Shown piece by piece: positions 24,838 through 34,209 of a DNA stretch of 64,000 nucleotides. The translations under genes were made by a program, and so were the position numbers. The stretch spans positions 868,001-932,000 of the forward strand of contig NZ_WQCG01000002.1 in the NCBI RefSeq assembly GCF_013032505.1, given 5' to 3'. The DNA comes from Ruegeria atlantica. GTDB lineage: Bacteria > Pseudomonadota > Alphaproteobacteria > Rhodobacterales > Rhodobacteraceae. The notes below the pieces were generated by a model. That model did no database searches and was not told where the DNA came from. It saw nothing but the letters and a program-made list of their open reading frames with translations. Numbering within the stretch: position 1 is the stretch's first letter; the number at the start of each line of letters is the position of its first letter.

Positions 24838-27210
24838 TCAGAAACGAACACTAAGGTTTGCCCCCAAGCCATGTTCTTGACCATTTGAACGTACCGAATA
24901 GCCGTATCCTGCTGTTATTCTGGCTTGCTCGGATATTTGATACCCTAGTCCCAGCCCGAGAACGAAGCCGTTGGCACCTCGGTTTTGCCCGACTTGTGTA
25001 AATGTCCCAAATATCGGGCTTGTAACAGTGACTTCATGCTCACCATCCTTGTTGGCAAAAAAGTCGTACTCGTAGCGAGCAAAGGCAATTGGGGTCAGCA
25101 CGCCATTGTCACTCAAGAAGTCCCGTTGATAGTCGACGCCAATAGAAGCGACCAAAGACTCTGCATCCGCTTTTTCAATTGAATAGTTGAAATCGCCGCC
25201 TCCGGATTCTGTTCCAGAGCCTTGTTGGATGCGCCCGTAGTTTAGTCCGAAAACCGTGGAAACTCTTGCGCCACTGTCCAGGTTAAACAGCCTCCGTGCT
25301 TGGATACCGGCGTGAATGCCTTTTTGGTCCAAATCCGACTTTGCCTCGCCTCCCGTAAACCCATCTACAGACGGGTTATTCCGTTTGGCGTCAGTTTCAC
25401 CGAACATGTAACCGATCAGCCCGGAGAACTCCCACGTTCCGGTTGTTGTACGCCCATAGACGCCCGCGTGATAACTGTCTGTCGAAAAGTCCTGATCGAC
25501 TTGATCGTGCTCATCCATGGAGGACGTCCCAAATCCTGCGTACACGCCAACGACCCCTCTTTCCGAACTGAAGACATCAGCACCAACCAAAATAGTGCCG
25601 AGTGAATAGTCGAATGTCCCGAGGCCGTTACTTCCATCAACGTCCCCGCTCACATAGGCCGTGTCGATCCACCAGCGCCGATCAGAGCAGTCGATTGCGC
25701 CACTAGGGCTGCGGACCGTGTCGATGCCACCTGATGCAACGGGTCTGTTTTGATTGTTGAAACCAACTGCTTGATATTTGCGGCAGTCAGCATGGCTCAG
25801 AACCGTGTTTGTTATCAGGTCTAGTTGCTCAAGCCCAATAGTCAGGTTGGAGGAATAGGGTTCTGCATGCACGCGATTAAACCCAGCCAGACCTGAATTG
25901 GTGAGCGTATTGACAGCGGCACCAATTGTTGAACCGCTATTGAGCCCCGTCCCCGGTGATGTGTTTGTGGTATTAGCAACCGCTCCAGCGAGGTTGCTGG
26001 CGTTTGGCGAACTGGTAACCGCCGGGTTCTGCGGTAAGCTTGAGACCGGTTGTGCAGTGAATGCAATGTCGACCTGACTATCTGCGGTGGGCGTATTGGC
26101 TATCGTCAGATTAGACAAAGCCGGCAGAGATCCACCTGCAACGAGCGTCGGTGCGTCCCCATCAATACTCGAGGCTTGAAGAACCGTGTAATTGTTGCCG
26201 GCCGCATAGTCTTGCGCAGTCAGACCGGGACGAGCGGCTTCGACTTGGATTGTGGCGTTGTTAATCCCTGTCACCCGCCCGCTGGATGACACCAAGTCAG
26301 CTTTCTGCCCGACAGTTGGATCGACTTCACTTAAGAGCCTTGACCCAGTTTCAAAGGCGATTCCGCCACTGTTATTAAGTGTACCAATTGAAAAGCCCGG
26401 CGAAAGCACCCCCCCGTTCTTAACTGTGAAGTTGAATGCGTTCACGGTTCCCGTGCCGGCCAACGTGCCAAAACTCTCAAAGTTTACGGTGTTCAAACTA
26501 CTTGCTGCATCAAGCCGAACAGTCGTGCCTGCCGCTATCGCCAGGTCACTGGTTGAAGAAATCGAACTATTCGTCAGTGTGAAATCAGAAGCCTCGGCAA
26601 CCCGAGTCTGAATATAGTAGGCCCCAAAAACTACTTCGGTCGCTCCCATAACGGTAAGGTTGTCATAGGTTAGCGGGCGGTCGGACTGGAAGTAGACTTC
26701 CGTGGGGTCGATATTCGCGCCGTTGAAGGGAGCGAACGTCATTGATCTGCCGGAACCAATCGAAGTTCCAATGAGGTTCACTCTGAGCTTCCCGTTGATG
26801 TTTGTTGCCAACGCTTCCCGGGATACAAAGTCTCCGCTGCCTGCGGCGACATCAACATTCAGAAGAGTTAAAACTGAAGCATTGCTGGAAACGGTATTTT
26901 GGCCAGGAACATACAACTCAATTTCACCTGAGGACGTGATCGAGGAGTTTCCAATTGTAAGTCCTGTAATGGGTCCGTTTGGGATCGGCAGACACGTGCG
27001 CTCCGTCGTTGAGATTGTTTGATTAACGCGAGTGCTTTCAGATCCGGATGAATACTCTATCCGGGGAGAACCTAATTCTACGCAGGCTTGCGAGCTTTGA
27101 GCTTGTGCTTGGCCCGGCAGTAGCAAAAATGCCAGGGCTCCCAACGTGGAACTAGAGACAATTACACGCTGAGCGTATCTTACCGAATTTGCCGGGTCCT
27201 TTGTTTGCAT
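24838..27210 (-). CDS. autotransporter (type Va secretion) protein
   Basis: 790 residues. The Sec signal is SSSTLGALAFLLLPGQAQAQ (about 20-40). The passenger (about 40-430) is rich in Ser, Thr, Asn and Gly, with repeated beta-strand/turn units such as TLTNSSISSTSDLAIAAGTTV and an FNFTVKNGGVLSPGFSIGTLNN motif as in parallel beta-helices. A linker follows, then an autotransporter beta-barrel (about 510-790) beginning near RRWWIDTAYVSGDVDGS and ending with LSVRF, whose terminal aromatic residue is the usual BAM signal. The ATG at 27210 has GGGGAG upstream; a TTG lies just before. No catalytic triad is visible in the passenger. Likely a surface-exposed adhesin-like protein. Confidence 0.85.
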   Translation of the reverse strand: MQTKDPANSVRYAQRVIVSSSTLGALAFLLLPGQAQAQSSQACVELGSPRIEYSSGSESTRVNQTISTTERTCLPIPNGPITGLTIGNSSITSSGEIELYVPGQNTVSSNASVLTLLNVDVAAGSGDFVSREALATNINGKLRVNLIGTSIGSGRSMTFAPFNGANIDPTEVYFQSDRPLTYDNLTVMGATEVVFGAYYIQTRVAEASDFTLTNSSISSTSDLAIAAGTTVRLDAASSLNTVNFESFGTLAGTGTVNAFNFTVKNGGVLSPGFSIGTLNNSGGIAFETGSRLLSEVDPTVGQKADLVSSSGRVTGINNATIQVEAARPGLTAQDYAAGNNYTVLQASSIDGDAPTLVAGGSLPALSNLTIANTPTADSQVDIAFTAQPVSSLPQNPAVTSSPNASNLAGAVANTTNTSPGTGLNSGSTIGAAVNTLTNSGLAGFNRVHAEPYSSNLTIGLEQLDLITNTVLSHADCRKYQAVGFNNQNRPVASGGIDTVRSPSGAIDCSDRRWWIDTAYVSGDVDGSNGLGTFDYSLGTILVGADVFSSERGVVGVYAGFGTSSMDEHDQVDQDFSTDSYHAGVYGRTTTGTWEFSGLIGYMFGETDAKRNNPSVDGFTGGEAKSDLDQKGIHAGIQARRLFNLDSGARVSTVFGLNYGRIQQGSGTESGGGDFNYSIEKADAESLVASIGVDYQRDFLSDNGVLTPIAFARYEYDFFANKDGEHEVTVTSPIFGTFTQVGQNRGANGFVLGLGLGYQISEQARITAGYGYSVRSNGQEHGLGANLSVRF

Positions 27211-27482
27211 CAACTTTCTCCCCTAACTCCATAAGTCAGGCTACACCCGTTTTTTGATAGGCAGCGAACTTTTTTGAGTATTTCAGAAAAGTCGAACGAT
27301 TGACTGCCTTGGGCCCATTCCAGGCCTAGGGTGCACAGCACTATCTGACTTGTGGCAAGCTATCGGCGCCAACAAAGGCTGCCCAAACCGGACGAACAAG
27401 TGTGACGTAATCTGCAGTGCAGTTGATTGATGCAGGCCTTAGCTGCACCGGCATACCGCACTCCAAAATCATCCCATGTGAT

Positions 27483-28883
27483 TCAAACCTGACCAGGAAG
27501 CCATAGGACGATAGCGGGGAAGGCAACGAGCATCGCGATGGTCGCAGCATCCGCCAGAAAGAAAGGCGTTACACCTTTAAAAACATCCTGAACGCTTAGG
27601 TCATCACGAACGCCGGCCACGACAAAGCAATTCAGCCCGATGGGTGGGGTGATCAGGCAAAACTCAGCCATTTTGACAACCAAAATGCCAAACCAAATGG
27701 CACACATAGGCCCAGACATACCGAACGTGCTATCGGCTGCGCTTACGGCTTCACCACCGTTCAACGCCATGACGGCAGGGTAAACTACCGGCAGCGTCAA
27801 GAGCAGCATACCTATCGCATCCATGAACATGCCCAGTACAGCGTACGCCAGAAGAATACAGATCAGGATTAGCATCGGAGACATCTCAAGCGAGGTAATC
27901 CAGTCGGAGAATGCGCTTGGCAGTTCGGCGAACCCAAGAAAACGAACGTAAACCAAAACGCCCCAGATGATCGTGAAAATCATGACGCTTAGCTTGGCGG
28001 TTTCCAAAAGCGCGTCTTTGAGTTCGGCCCAGCGCATACCCTGATACAGTGCCATCAGGAACACCACGAAGGCTCCAATTGCGCCGCCTTCGGTTGGCGT
28101 ACCCCAGGCATCTCCGCCGAACGGGTTGTAGACAAAGAAGATGATGGTGACGACGACAATCACGATGGGCAATGCGGGCGGCAACGAGAGGAAACGTTCT
28201 TTCCATGTGAATCCGGTGACTGCGGGACCAAATCCTTTGATCACGACGGCCATGCCAATGATCAGCAAGCCATAAATTACCGCCGAGAACATGCCCGGGA
28301 TGAACCCGGCCAAAAGCAGTTTGCCCACGTCCTGCTCGACAATAATCGCGTAGATGACCAGAATGGCCGAAGGCGGAATGAGCGAGGCTAGCGTACCGCC
28401 TGCAGCGACGACACCTGCAGCAAAACGCTTGTCGTAGCCGATCCTTAGCATCTCGGGGATGGCGATACGGGCGAACACAGCGGATGTGGCGACCGAGGCC
28501 CCGGATACCGCTGCAAACCCAGCGGTTGCGAAAACGGTCGAAACCGCCAGCCCGCCCGGGACCCATGCCAGCCAACGCTTCGCGGCTTCGAACAGTGCCT
28601 TGGTCAGGCCCGCGTAATAGGCGAGGTAACCAATCAGGATGAAGGTCGGGATAAGGCTCAATGCCTGGCTTGAAATCTTGGAGTGCGGCACCTGCCCCGC
28701 TGTTTTGACGGCCACGGTCACAGCCTTGCCGAACCGCGCCGGGTCATAACCAAACTTGGCCCAGAAGATCCAGATTAGACCAACCATGCCTGCTGTCGCG
28801 GCGGCAAACGCCACGCGCATCCCCAACACCACAAGAACAAGCATACCGCCCGAGACGATCAGACCAATATCAATGGGTTCCAT
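27483..28883 (-). CDS. dctM: TRAP transporter large permease (DctM family)
   Basis: 466 residues, about 12 hydrophobic segments, DctM-family signature regions FATAGFAAVSGASVATSAVFARIAIPEM, GTLASLIPPSAILVIYAIIVEQDVGKLLLAGFIPG and the C-terminal LITPPIGLNCFVVAGVRDD. It carries the Na+- and substrate-transport path. It follows the small permease by 11 bases and is the last gene of a kinase-regulator-P-Q-M array. Its N-terminal loop is longer than in most DctM proteins (WAKFGYDPARFGKAVTV stretch), as in one taurine/sulfonate-like or unknown-substrate group. Substrate not inferable. Confidence 0.92.
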   Translation of the reverse strand: MEPIDIGLIVSGGMLVLVVLGMRVAFAAATAGMVGLIWIFWAKFGYDPARFGKAVTVAVKTAGQVPHSKISSQALSLIPTFILIGYLAYYAGLTKALFEAAKRWLAWVPGGLAVSTVFATAGFAAVSGASVATSAVFARIAIPEMLRIGYDKRFAAGVVAAGGTLASLIPPSAILVIYAIIVEQDVGKLLLAGFIPGMFSAVIYGLLIIGMAVVIKGFGPAVTGFTWKERFLSLPPALPIVIVVVTIIFFVYNPFGGDAWGTPTEGGAIGAFVVFLMALYQGMRWAELKDALLETAKLSVMIFTIIWGVLVYVRFLGFAELPSAFSDWITSLEMSPMLILICILLAYAVLGMFMDAIGMLLLTLPVVYPAVMALNGGEAVSAADSTFGMSGPMCAIWFGILVVKMAEFCLITPPIGLNCFVVAGVRDDLSVQDVFKGVTPFFLADAATIAMLVAFPAIVLWLPGQV

Positions 28884-28894
28884 CAGACTTAACC

Positions 28895-29527
28895 TCAGTT
28901 GTCGTGGCCCGAGACGTGCTCGGCTTCCATTGCAGCTTGAGTGGCTGCATCGGCTATTAGTGGGACGGCAATAGGTGCCTGATCAGGGCGCCGGATCGCG
29001 CGACCATAGGCCCAGAGCTGCAGAACAAGCCTGAGACAAAGCACGCTAAAGGCGACGGGGGCCAACAGCTTTGCGGGCCACAACGGGATACCTATGTCGA
29101 TGGAGCTGTCGCGGCTCCAGAGTGGCGCACCAAAGTCAAAGCTGCGTGCGAAATGCGCCCAGCTCCCCCAGATCAGCAAGACGATCAGCGCCAGAATGAC
29201 AGCAGTTGTGACGAACTCAACGATATAGAGCGTCCGGCCTCTAAGCGCTCCAACAACCATGTCCATTCGGATATGACCGCCATCACGCTGCGCATAGGAA
29301 ATCCCCATGAAGGCGATTAACGGCATGGCCTGCTCGATCCAGTCCACGTAACCGGGAAGTGGCGCATTGGCGAAATTCCGACCACCAACGGAGACTACGG
29401 CCATGACCATCAGCGAGAAAACTGCAAGACCGCTGATCAGGGCCAGAAAGCTTTCCAGTTTGTAGAGATGTTGATCGAGAATGCTGAGACGGCTGTCGTC
29501 GGACAGCACCTGGGATGACCCGGCCAT
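28895..29527 (-). CDS. dctQ: TRAP transporter small permease (DctQ family)
   Basis: 210 residues with four hydrophobic segments: LESFLALISGLAVFSLMVMAVVSVGGRNF, GYVDWIEQAMPLIAFMGISYAQRDGGHIRMD, LYIVEFVTTAVILALIVLLIWG and a fourth ending in LRLVLQLWAYG. The QRDGGHIRMD motif is the DctQ hallmark. It sits between the binding-protein and large-permease genes. Confidence 0.9.
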   Translation of the reverse strand: MAGSSQVLSDDSRLSILDQHLYKLESFLALISGLAVFSLMVMAVVSVGGRNFANAPLPGYVDWIEQAMPLIAFMGISYAQRDGGHIRMDMVVGALRGRTLYIVEFVTTAVILALIVLLIWGSWAHFARSFDFGAPLWSRDSSIDIGIPLWPAKLLAPVAFSVLCLRLVLQLWAYGRAIRRPDQAPIAVPLIADAATQAAMEAEHVSGHDN

Positions 29528-29595
29528 CTTTGTACTCCGCTGTCAGGGAAAAAGGCACCCGACGCCAGCTTGGCCAGCGCCGGGTTGTGAGTGGA

Positions 29596-30606
29596 TTAGC
29601 TGCCGTTTGCGATCTTGCCAGTCACAAGGTCATAGAGGTCTTGTGCTGGCAGGCCACGCTCGGTGTTTTCTGCAATCCAGGCCTCGGCCGCGGGGGCGGC
29701 AGCAGCTTCTTTGAACGCTGCGATTTCTTCATCGCTGAAAGTGACCCGTTCGATGCCGCGTTGATCCAGCTCAGGGCCCCACGCTTCCATCGTTTTGGTC
29801 TGGTAGTGGCTCACGTAGTGATCCAGTGCCTCATCCACAGACCCCAGCAGAGCTTCGCGGTGTTCGTCAGACAGATCTTCCAGTGCCAGCGTGTTCACCA
29901 CGACAGGGCAGTTGACGGTGCCGGGATTGAGGTTCGTCGTCCACCACGTGCCATTTTCAATGGTGCCAAAGGACATATGCGCGTGTGGCGCAAAGCTGAC
30001 CGCTTTGACGATGCCGCTATCCATTGCCTGACGCACTTCGGATGCAGACATCGAGGTTGGAACTGCCCCAACAGTCTCCATCGCTTTACCGATGCCGCCA
30101 GTCGCCCGAACGCTCAGACCTTTGAAATCGGTTAGGGATTTAGGTGCTTGACCGACGCCAACAAGGTTGTACTGCGGCAGCGGCGACGGCATCAGGAGCG
30201 TAGCATCCCAGCGGGCCAGATCCTCGACAACGGCCGGGTGTTGGTAGACAGCCATCGACAGGTCGATCTCTTGGTCCAGCGAAGTCACACCCAGAAACGG
30301 CAGTTCCAGAACCGTGATCGAGGGGTTTTTGTCGCGGTGATAGCCCGCGCAGAACTGGGCCATTTCAAACGCACCGATCGAAATCCCATCGAGGTTTTCT
30401 TTGTTCTTCGACAGGCCGCCATAGCTGATGTTGAGTGTGAACTCGCCGCCCGTCTTTTCGCTCACCAGTTCGGCAAGTTTCTCGACGTGTTCGGTAAAGG
30501 CACGACGCTTGCCCCACAGGGAAACATTCCATTCGACGGCCAGTGCTTCGGATGCAAGGGTCAGTGACAGGGCAGCAATCGCCGCCCGGTTAAGATGTTT
30601 GCGCAT
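29596..30606 (-). CDS. dctP: TRAP transporter periplasmic substrate-binding protein (DctP family)
   Basis: 336 residues. Signal peptide AAIAALSLTLASEALA near residues 8-23; mature part starts VEWNVSLWGKRRAFTEHVEKLAELVSEKTGGEF. It has the DctP/DctB helix and SLTDFKGLSVRATGGIGKAMETVGAVP, with the Arg that salt-bridges carboxylated ligands. The ATG at 30606 is preceded by GGAGGAG. Ligand unknown but probably an organic acid. The gene lies 126 bases downstream of a DctD-like regulator with a palindrome in the gap. Confidence 0.9.
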   Translation of the reverse strand: MRKHLNRAAIAALSLTLASEALAVEWNVSLWGKRRAFTEHVEKLAELVSEKTGGEFTLNISYGGLSKNKENLDGISIGAFEMAQFCAGYHRDKNPSITVLELPFLGVTSLDQEIDLSMAVYQHPAVVEDLARWDATLLMPSPLPQYNLVGVGQAPKSLTDFKGLSVRATGGIGKAMETVGAVPTSMSASEVRQAMDSGIVKAVSFAPHAHMSFGTIENGTWWTTNLNPGTVNCPVVVNTLALEDLSDEHREALLGSVDEALDHYVSHYQTKTMEAWGPELDQRGIERVTFSDEEIAAFKEAAAAPAAEAWIAENTERGLPAQDLYDLVTGKIANGS

Positions 30607-30704
30607 AATGGCTCCTCCCAGATCACGCAATGTGTTTGGGCAGAGTATTCATGATGCGCAGCAGCCTGCCTATGAAGGAAAATGCGCGTGAAGTTTCGGA
30701 GGCC

Positions 30705-30720
30705 CTGCGGATATCCGCAG
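30705..30720. promoter_or_regulatory. perfect palindrome between regulator and TRAP operon
   Basis: CTGCGGATATCCGCAG is a 16-base perfect dyad ending about 100 bases upstream of the dctP start and 12 bases beyond the regulator stop. It could be the binding site of the DctD-like regulator or the stem of a terminator; the absence of any loop argues for a protein site. I found no credible -24/-12 sigma-54 promoter between it and dctP. Confidence 0.45.
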
Positions 30721-30731
30721 AGTGATTTCTC

Positions 30732-32072
30732 CTACAACAGCGCCTCTTTATCGAGACCGAGTTTGACGATCTTTTCGTTAAGCGTCCGGCGGCCAATCCC
30801 AAGCGCTTCGGCGGCGGCATCCATGCGGCCTTTGTGCGCCTTGATGGCTTTGCCGATGAGCTCGCGTTCAAAAGCAGCAACGGCTTCGCGCAGCGTATCC
30901 GGCACTTCGTCGAAGTGCTGATCGCTTTGGATAGCCTGCGCCACCGACCCTCCTCCGCGTCGGGCCGCCAAAATGCGCCGTTCGCAAACATGGCGCAATT
31001 CACGCACATTGCCGGGCCAGTCATGTGCAAGCAGAGCGGCCAAATCATCCTGATCGAGTTCTGGCGCGTCAATCTCATAAACCTGCGCGTATTCGTTCAA
31101 GAAATGCGTTGCCAACAGAACCAGATCATCCCGTCTTTGACGTAGCGGAGGTAAAGATAGAACAACAGTGTTCAGTCGAAACAAAAGGTCCTGACGCAGG
31201 CGGCCTTCCTCGGCTGCCAGTACAACATCTTCGTTGGTTGCTGACACGACCCTGAAGCTTACTGGCACCGGCGACACAGCCCCCACCGGCAGCACCTGCT
31301 GATCTTCGATGACCCTTAGCAGCTTTGCCTGCGCCGCTGTTGGGCACGAGCAGATTTCATCCAGAAACAAGGTCCCGCCCGATGCCGCTACAAGCCTTCC
31401 GTCGGATTCACCTGCTACGCCGAACATTTCCGCTTCAAACGTATCGGCCGACAACGCGGCGCAGTTCAGCGCAAGAAACGGTGCTTCCGGCGAGCGGCCC
31501 AAATCATGTAAAGCGTGGGCAACCAGCTCTTTCCCGGTGCCGGTATCCCCCTGCAACAAAACCGCAACCGAAGTATCGGCAAGGTCAAGTACTTCTTGTC
31601 GCAAGTCTTTAATAGCGTCTGTTTGCCCCAGCAGGATACGATCCAGCCCTGACAGTTTGAACAGCCGGTCTTTGAGGCGGGCATTGCTTCTTCGCATTCG
31701 GTTTTGTTCAGCCGCGTGCCTAAGCACCGTAAGCAATCGCCGTGGCTCATATGGCTTTTCGATGAACCCATACGCCCCGTCCTGTATAGCTTGAACCGCC
31801 ATCGGGATGTCACCATGTGCCGAAATCAATACCACCGGAGGCGCCACATGCCTGTCCAGGCTGGCCAGCAATTCAAGTCCCGACATGCCGGGCATACGCA
31901 CATCAGACAAAATGACATCGGGCGAGGCGTTGGCCAGATGTTCCGTCACGTGGGTTGCGCGCGACAGGGCGCTAACAGTCCAGCCGGCGGCTTCGAGCAA
32001 CTCGACAAGCGATTGTCGCATCGATTTGTCATCATCAACGACCAGAACTTTGAAAGGTTGCTGCTGGGTCAT
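30732..32072 (-). CDS. NtrC/DctD-like response regulator lacking the GAFTGA loop
   Basis: 446 residues. Receiver domain 1-120 with phospho-acceptor Asp57 in VILSDVRMPG and Lys106. AAA+ domain with Walker A QGDTGTGKE (174-182) and Walker B GGTLFLDEI (232-240). C-terminal Fis-type helix-turn-helix AAAEALGIGRRTLNEKI. Between EAEMFG (213-218) and GGTLFL only a short VAGESDGRLVAAS remains, so the GAFTGA loop that contacts sigma-54 is missing. Regulators with this loss (for example R. capsulatus NtrC, HupR, as known) work with sigma-70. The start overlaps the kinase stop by four bases. Likely controls the adjacent TRAP operon. Confidence 0.9.
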   Translation of the reverse strand: MTQQQPFKVLVVDDDKSMRQSLVELLEAAGWTVSALSRATHVTEHLANASPDVILSDVRMPGMSGLELLASLDRHVAPPVVLISAHGDIPMAVQAIQDGAYGFIEKPYEPRRLLTVLRHAAEQNRMRRSNARLKDRLFKLSGLDRILLGQTDAIKDLRQEVLDLADTSVAVLLQGDTGTGKELVAHALHDLGRSPEAPFLALNCAALSADTFEAEMFGVAGESDGRLVAASGGTLFLDEICSCPTAAQAKLLRVIEDQQVLPVGAVSPVPVSFRVVSATNEDVVLAAEEGRLRQDLLFRLNTVVLSLPPLRQRRDDLVLLATHFLNEYAQVYEIDAPELDQDDLAALLAHDWPGNVRELRHVCERRILAARRGGGSVAQAIQSDQHFDEVPDTLREAVAAFERELIGKAIKAHKGRMDAAAEALGIGRRTLNEKIVKLGLDKEALL

Positions 32073-33799
32073 TCGTTCATTTCTTCAGTCATCGAGGCCA
32101 TCGGGAAGGTGACACGAAAAACTGTTCCGCCGCCATCACGATTTCGGGCCGTCATCGTGCCATCGTGATCTTTGACAATGCTGGTGGAAATGGCCAGTCC
32201 CAAGCCCATGCCTTTCCCGCTCTCTCTTGTGGTTACAAATGGCTCTTGCAACTCAGCCAACGTTGCCTCACCCAACCCGTGACCGTTGTCCTGAATTTCC
32301 AACACTGCTTCATCATCAGAAGCTGTGACAGCGATATGAATTTCAGGTGCATCCACTTCGTCCATCGCGTCAATCGCATTGCGCAAAAGATTAGTGATGA
32401 CCTGTTCGATACGCAGTGCACTGCCCCGGATAAAGACCGGGCTGGTCGGCGCATCAACTGAGATTTTCACCTTGCCCTGCTCGATGTTTGGCGCAACCAG
32501 AGCCAATGCGGCGTTGACCGAAGTGCATAAGTCTACGTCGTCGAACGCCTCGCTCTCTGAGCGCGCGAAGAACCGCAATTGGCGCGTGATCCCTTCCATC
32601 CTGTCGACCAGACTTCCAATTTTTTGCGGTAGCTTGGACTCACCGGAAGATGAGATCTCTTCTGCCACCAGGTGATTGCGCATCGCTGCGATCGGCTGGC
32701 CTAGTTCATGCGTGACCGACGCGGATAATTGCCCCAGAGCCGCCAATCGGCTTGCGCGTTCCAACTCGCTTTGTGTGCGTTTGAGGCTCCGCTCGGCTGT
32801 CTTGCGGTCGTCGATTTCGATAGCGAGCCTTTCATTTGCCTCCCGCAGCTTTGCTTCTTCTTCTTCGGACCGCTCCAAGGCCGCGCTTACGCGCCTCGCG
32901 CGTTGTATCTGGAAAAAGATAAATGCGAGCCCCGCTAAAAGGACAAAGATTGCGGTTACAAGCCAACTACGTGCTACGGCCTGATCGTCACTTGCAAAAT
33001 AGTGAAGCGACCAGCCATCGGGCAAATCCGTTGCTGCAAGGTGCAGGCGCTTCGTTCCAGCAATTCTGGCCTGATCTCCCGGCAACTCAACCCAATCCAA
33101 CGCATCTAAGTCTTGCCCCGGAAACTGCCTAGCATCCCGAATCCGCTCTTGCTGAGGTTTTGACAATGGCGCCAACGCGCGATATCGCCAATCCAAGTTC
33201 GAAGAAAGCAAAACGACGCCGTCTTCATTGGCCAAAAGAACCTGTTCACCCGAGTTTTTCCAACTATCCTGAAGATTAGAGAAATCGATCTTAATCGCTA
33301 TGACGCCAGTTGAAGCTCCCTCGTCGTCAAGCACTGCGTTGGCGATGAAGTAGCCTGGCAGACCAGTCGTTGCCCCGATGGCATAGAAGCGGCCTTGTTT
33401 ACCAGAAATGGCAGTTTGGAAATACGGGCGGAAAGCGTAGTTCTGGCCAACAAAGCTCCCAGTGTCGCGGTAATTCGATGAGGAAATCGTGATCCCGTCT
33501 TCGTCCATCAGGTAGATCGCATCCAGCCCCGCCTGCGCCGCAAAATCCTCGAGGCGTCGGTTTAAAGTTCCGGTGCCGTCCCCTTCGGCTGTTCCAATTA
33601 CAAAGGAATCCTGTGACAGCACATATGTGAGGTGGGAAAATCGCTCGAGTTCGCTGTTCACCGAGCTTTGGTAAAGAGAGAGCCGGCCCTGAGCTTTCGA
33701 AAGCTCCTCTGAAACGAAGTACTGGTAAGAAACCAAATAAAGGCCAATGCTGGCGGCAATGGCTATCAAAATACCTACAATATACGAAGCTGATCGCAT
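32069..33799 (-). CDS. DctB-like sensor histidine kinase
   Basis: 576 residues. TM helix at about 7-28, periplasmic double-PAS/dCache sensor (about 35-280: AIYLMDEDGITISSSNYRDTGSFVG, FRPYFQTAISGKQGRFYAIG), second TM about 283-302 (SWLVTAIFVLLAGLAFIFF), coiled coil 305-350, dimerisation/His region ALGQLSASVTHELGQPIAAMRNHL, and an ATPase domain with NLLRNAIDAM (N box), DNGHGLG (G1) and GKGMGLGLAIS (G2). This matches DctB-type C4-dicarboxylate sensors in layout. It likely senses the organic acid imported by the adjacent TRAP system. Confidence 0.92.
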   Translation of the reverse strand: MRSASYIVGILIAIAASIGLYLVSYQYFVSEELSKAQGRLSLYQSSVNSELERFSHLTYVLSQDSFVIGTAEGDGTGTLNRRLEDFAAQAGLDAIYLMDEDGITISSSNYRDTGSFVGQNYAFRPYFQTAISGKQGRFYAIGATTGLPGYFIANAVLDDEGASTGVIAIKIDFSNLQDSWKNSGEQVLLANEDGVVLLSSNLDWRYRALAPLSKPQQERIRDARQFPGQDLDALDWVELPGDQARIAGTKRLHLAATDLPDGWSLHYFASDDQAVARSWLVTAIFVLLAGLAFIFFQIQRARRVSAALERSEEEEAKLREANERLAIEIDDRKTAERSLKRTQSELERASRLAALGQLSASVTHELGQPIAAMRNHLVAEEISSSGESKLPQKIGSLVDRMEGITRQLRFFARSESEAFDDVDLCTSVNAALALVAPNIEQGKVKISVDAPTSPVFIRGSALRIEQVITNLLRNAIDAMDEVDAPEIHIAVTASDDEAVLEIQDNGHGLGEATLAELQEPFVTTRESGKGMGLGLAISTSIVKDHDGTMTARNRDGGGTVFRVTFPMASMTEEMNE

Positions 33800-34209
33800 T
33801 GAATGCCCATGAACTGCGACAGCATAGGATCACAGTAGGTTTTAACCGTCCATCCCAAGAGTTCTAAACCGCCATTTAGATGTTCAGGTCAAACAAAAAT
33901 GACCGAGTAATTTGAGAACGCGAGGAAATTAACGAACCTGCCGAAACGACTATTTGCATTCCGCAAGCGGACTCGCCCCAAAGCCACCAACCAGCTGGGG
34001 ATTTTGATGCTGCAGTGCGGCCCGTCATAGCTGTCATCTGTGGGTTGCGCCGGCAAGTTTCGCACTAGGTGTCTTAACCGTGCTCTGCGCGAGCGAACTA
34101 CTTGGGGCGGCCGAACGGCCATCACCGGCTCGGCATTCGAGACTCCATTGCGAAGGCGGGTTCTCATTGAACAAACAGATCGTCAGGCGCGGCGGCGAAG
34201 TGCGCAACC
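33800..34209. other. intergenic region with degenerate repeat-like sequence
   Basis: No credible gene. 33989-34037 (AACCAGC, then CAGTGCGGCCCGTCAT, then GTCAT) resembles 665-720. Longer frames on either strand have arginine-rich, unrecognised translations, as expected of a decayed dispersed element. The promoter of the kinase gene should be in the first 100 bases. Confidence 0.3.

Noticed and set aside
24659..24880. Plus-strand frame between convergent genes
   Set aside because: Low-complexity, basic translation; overlaps the autotransporter 3' end and repeat-like sequence.
27341..27550. Minus-strand frame overlapping the end of the TRAP large permease
   Set aside because: Overlaps a certain gene in another frame and has no recognisable product beyond it.
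30607..30704. Possible sigma-54 promoter before dctP
   Set aside because: Segments such as GCCCAAACACATTGC on the minus strand have a TTGC but no GG at the right distance, so no acceptable -24/-12 pair exists.
33889..34167. Minus-strand frame of 92 codons
   Set aside because: Arginine-rich translation without family features; the sequence resembles a degenerate intergenic element also seen at 665-720.
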